Assembly: GCA_034638255.1 (NCBI GenBank)
Contig: JAWPGT010000005.1
Location: forward strand, 62,001 to 126,000
Reading direction: 5' to 3'
DNA length: 64,000 nucleotides
Source: Coprinus comatus
Taxonomy: Eukaryota > Basidiomycota > Agaricomycetes > Agaricales > Agaricaceae
This document shows, piece by piece, positions 61,363-64,000 of this stretch. The position numbers were made by a program, and so were the translations under genes. The stretch's first letter is position 1. Each line of letters begins with the position of its first letter. The notes beneath the pieces were generated by a model. That model was not told the origin of the DNA. It did no database searches and saw only the letters and a list, made by a program, of their open reading frames with translations.

Positions 61363-64000
61363 ATGACCTCCCCACATCCAATAACCACCCACAGCAGACA
61401 GACCTCACTTAAACATGTCTTGTACTCGGAAATATTGTCAGTTACCTCGGTAATGCGCAAAAACTCGCGCTGGTCGTCTTCAGCTCTCTATGTCAGTTCG
61501 AAGGATTCCCCAGCATTGGGAAGCAATCTCGGTTTGCGAATATCTTCACCAGCTCATACTGTGCGATCCTCGGGAAAAGCAACGAGAGAATCAGAGCTCA
61601 TGAGCAACTTTCAAGAACTGAAGCGGCTCGTCAAAGATATCACAGGTACTTTGCCTTTAAGTGATGCTGTCTAACCAACAACTCATACGAGGATCCCAGA
61701 TTTTGATACTGTCGATCTCGCAACTCTTCTCCATCCTTTCTTTGCAATTCTTCGCTCTCCTCTTTCCACTGGACCAATAAGCTCAGCAGCACTTTCCGCC
61801 CTTCATAGTTTCTTTGACTGTGGTCTCATCAACCCAAACTCCCAACAACTGGAAGTTGCTCTAGCAGAAATCAGCAGTGCAGTATCACATTGCAAATTCG
61901 AAACGAGTAACTCCTCCGGTGACGAGGTTGTTCTCTTGAAGATCTTAACTGTTATCCACGATTGTTTATGCGGAAGTGTTGGTGGTGAATTGGGAGACGT
62001 TGAGGTATGTGAGATGTTGGAGACAGTCCTTACCACATGTTGTCAAATGAGATTGAGTGGTATGTTATCACACTGAATTAGCACAAAAATATGTTCTGAC
62101 ACATGGATAGAATTGTTACGCCGTTCTGCAGAGAATACTATGCATTCTCTTGTTCGTACCGTATTTTTAAGGCTGCATAAACTGGACCCTGAGGCAGAAG
62201 AAGCAAAAGTTGCTACTGCTGATGAAGTGGTTTTAGAGAGCGAGATAAAGATGACTGTATCCGCTCAGCAAGTCGAAACTCCCGTTAACGCGAAAGAGGA
62301 GATTTCGTCCATAGAACCTATGAAAGAGGAGACACCATCCACAGAAGAAGCCAAAGAGAAAGAAGAGAGTTTACTTGATCAGGATGTAGAAACACAACAA
62401 GTCAATGCTGAAAGCCAAAAGCTCGTCGCAGAGTCCATTCCGCTAATCACACACAGACCTGCCTGTAAGTGCGCACACCAGTATAGTTCACTTGACACTG
62501 ACAAAATTCACAGATGGATTGCCCTCCATTCTGGAACTACTTCGAGTTTTAATTAATGTTCTTGATCCCAACGACCAGCAACACACGGATTCAACAAGGC
62601 TTGTTGCACTGGGCATTCTTAATGTGGCCTTTGAAGAATCAGGGACTGCAATTGCAAATTTCCCTTCACTTAAAGCCCTCGTTGTGGACCCAGGATGTAA
62701 ATTCTTGTTCCAGCTTGCACATTCTGAAAATATGTCAATCTTACATTCCAGTCTACGTGCCATATCAACGATACTTGTAACCATGCCGAAAGGCCTAAAG
62801 CTCCAACAGGAACTCTTCCTAGCTTTCACAATTGATCGGCTTGCTACTCCACTTCCTGGTCAAAATGGGAAAGCCCAAAAAAGAGGGCAGTTTGCCTCCC
62901 CAAGACCTGGGACCCCTTCTTCTTTGGGTGGCGGTGCCTCTGAAGATACGAAGACTGACCCAGAACGAATTCATACCCCAAAAGTTCTTGCTCCACCAGC
63001 TCGTGGTGAAATTAGGGACCTTATTCTCGAAACCCTCAGCCATATATCCGACCACTCGAGTTTCATGGTTGACTTGTATACCAATTATGACTGTGACATC
63101 AACTGCGAAAATCTATTCGAACGCTTGGTGGATTTCCTAACCAATGTGGGTAAATACCACAATGAACCAAACCAATCACTGATGATACACCGTATGTAGT
63201 CAATACAGCTAACTAGTACAGGTATCACTGACCAACAGCTACGCAATACTCAAATTCTATGCCTCGAACTATTACTCAGTTTCGTACAAGAGATGACAGC
63301 TCGGACACAGGGTGTAAGTGTATTATTTCTGTACTTTTTCGGCTCATATCTGACAATACATATTCAGGCATTAGAGGAGTGGCCTCACGTAAGCACTATT
63401 GTCATCTCAAAGTTGACAAATTACTCAGATGAATCGCAGAACTATCCTTCACCAGAATCGCTGTTACACACCAAATCACAAAAACAGTTGATCCTCACAG
63501 GAGCATCTATGTTCAAGAACAAACCAAAGAATGGGCTCGCTTTCTTAGAAGAGAATGGAATCATTTACAATGACCTTATCGAAGGTGTTTCAAAGACAAA
63601 GGGTCTAGCCTCATTTCTGAAAGGATGTTCGAGACTTGATAAAAGGCTTTTGGGAGACTATATCTCAAAGCCGGATAATCTCGAGTTGTTAAAAGAGTTT
63701 ATTGGCCTTTTCGACTTCAGAAATGTAGGCGTTATTAAATCTCGTTAAATCACCAGCTGCTGATCTGTATATATAGAAAGATCCTGCAGAAGCTATACGT
63801 GAGCTGTTGGAAAACTTTCGGTTACCAGGAGAATCCCAGCAAATTGCCCGGATTACAGAGACCTTTGCATCGATCTACTTTGCTTCTGAACCTGGTTAGT
63901 TGTTTGACACGCATATTGATGCAACATAACATTTCATATCTGATCACACTCACACTCCAGCTGAAATTAAAAGTGAAGATGCTGTCTATGTGCTCACCTA
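61363..64000 (+). CDS. GBF1: Arf guanine nucleotide exchange factor, GBF1/Gea family (3' end outside window)
   Basis: Large Golgi Arf-GEF recruited to cis-Golgi membranes. Exons 61363-61645, 61700-62059, 62111-62464, 62514-63149, 63222-63313, 63368-63724, 63777-63894 and 63961-64000 onward. The N-terminal DCB domain begins [18 protein letters not shown], diagnostic of GBF1/Gea rather than BIG/Sec7. The HUS region ([12 protein letters not shown]) follows. The Sec7 domain starts near 63540 ([15 protein letters not shown]). Its catalytic Glu lies in FRLPGESQ at about 63825. The window ends inside the Sec7 domain at VYVLTY. A Glu-rich insert (62170-62420) is specific to this gene. Intron 4 is ambiguous: 63150-63221 (72 nt) or 63192-63221 (30 nt), both in frame. 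The start Met at 61363 is the first in frame. Confidence 0.93.

Overview
This is a gene-dense piece of a fungal nuclear genome, most likely a basidiomycete of the Agaricomycetes type. Almost every gene is split by many introns of about 45-65 nt with GTRNGT donors and CTRAC/CTAAC-like branch points. The protein set is fungal: Fes1, Pin4, Ede1, Rco1, Hook and a FAS1-domain secreted protein. The genus cannot be read from the sequence. I rebuilt 28 protein-coding genes by hand-splicing. For most of them the exon lengths sum to an exact multiple of three, which supports the models. Hand-read junctions may be off by one base in places. I saw no transposon, CRISPR array, plasmid or viral feature.

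Layout. 1-15 kb: DYRK/Pom1 kinase (+), pyruvate dehydrogenase kinase (-), RPT1 (-), VMA1 (+), a secreted fasciclin protein (+), the tRNA isopentenyltransferase MOD5 (-). 15-28 kb: RCO1 double-PHD protein (-), PRP38 (+), mitoribosomal uL15m (-), a PGM2-type phosphomutase (+), MCM-binding protein (-), CDC50 (+), RNA 3'-phosphate cyclase (-). 29-44 kb: FG nucleoporin (-), HOOK (-), TRAPPC13 (+), VMA13 (-), MRPL17 (+), NUC1 (-). 44-64 kb: PIN4 (-), FES1 (-), a non-coding host transcript with two candidate intronic C/D snoRNAs (+), UBC11 (-), EDE1 (+), a PA-domain secreted protein (+), TFB3/MAT1 (+), ZUP1 (-), proteasome alpha4 (+) and the 5' part of an Arf-GEF of the GBF1/Gea family (+).

Nearly all are housekeeping genes, so this is not an accessory island. 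Two V-ATPase V1 subunits, two 26S proteasome subunits and two mitoribosomal proteins lie here, but they are interspersed rather than clustered. Divergent pairs share short promoters, and six of the nine divergent intergenic regions contain the E-box CACGTG, which suggests a shared bidirectional promoter element.

The observations most worth a second look are: an in-frame loss of the ATP-lid/G2 part of the PDH kinase; single-base frame breaks in VMA13, FES1 and the kinase N-terminal region; a high share of GC-AG introns (7 of about 180 by hand count); a snoRNA host gene whose first candidate guide matches fungal 18S rRNA over 11 nt; and an RPT1 stop codon only 10 nt from the PDH kinase start.
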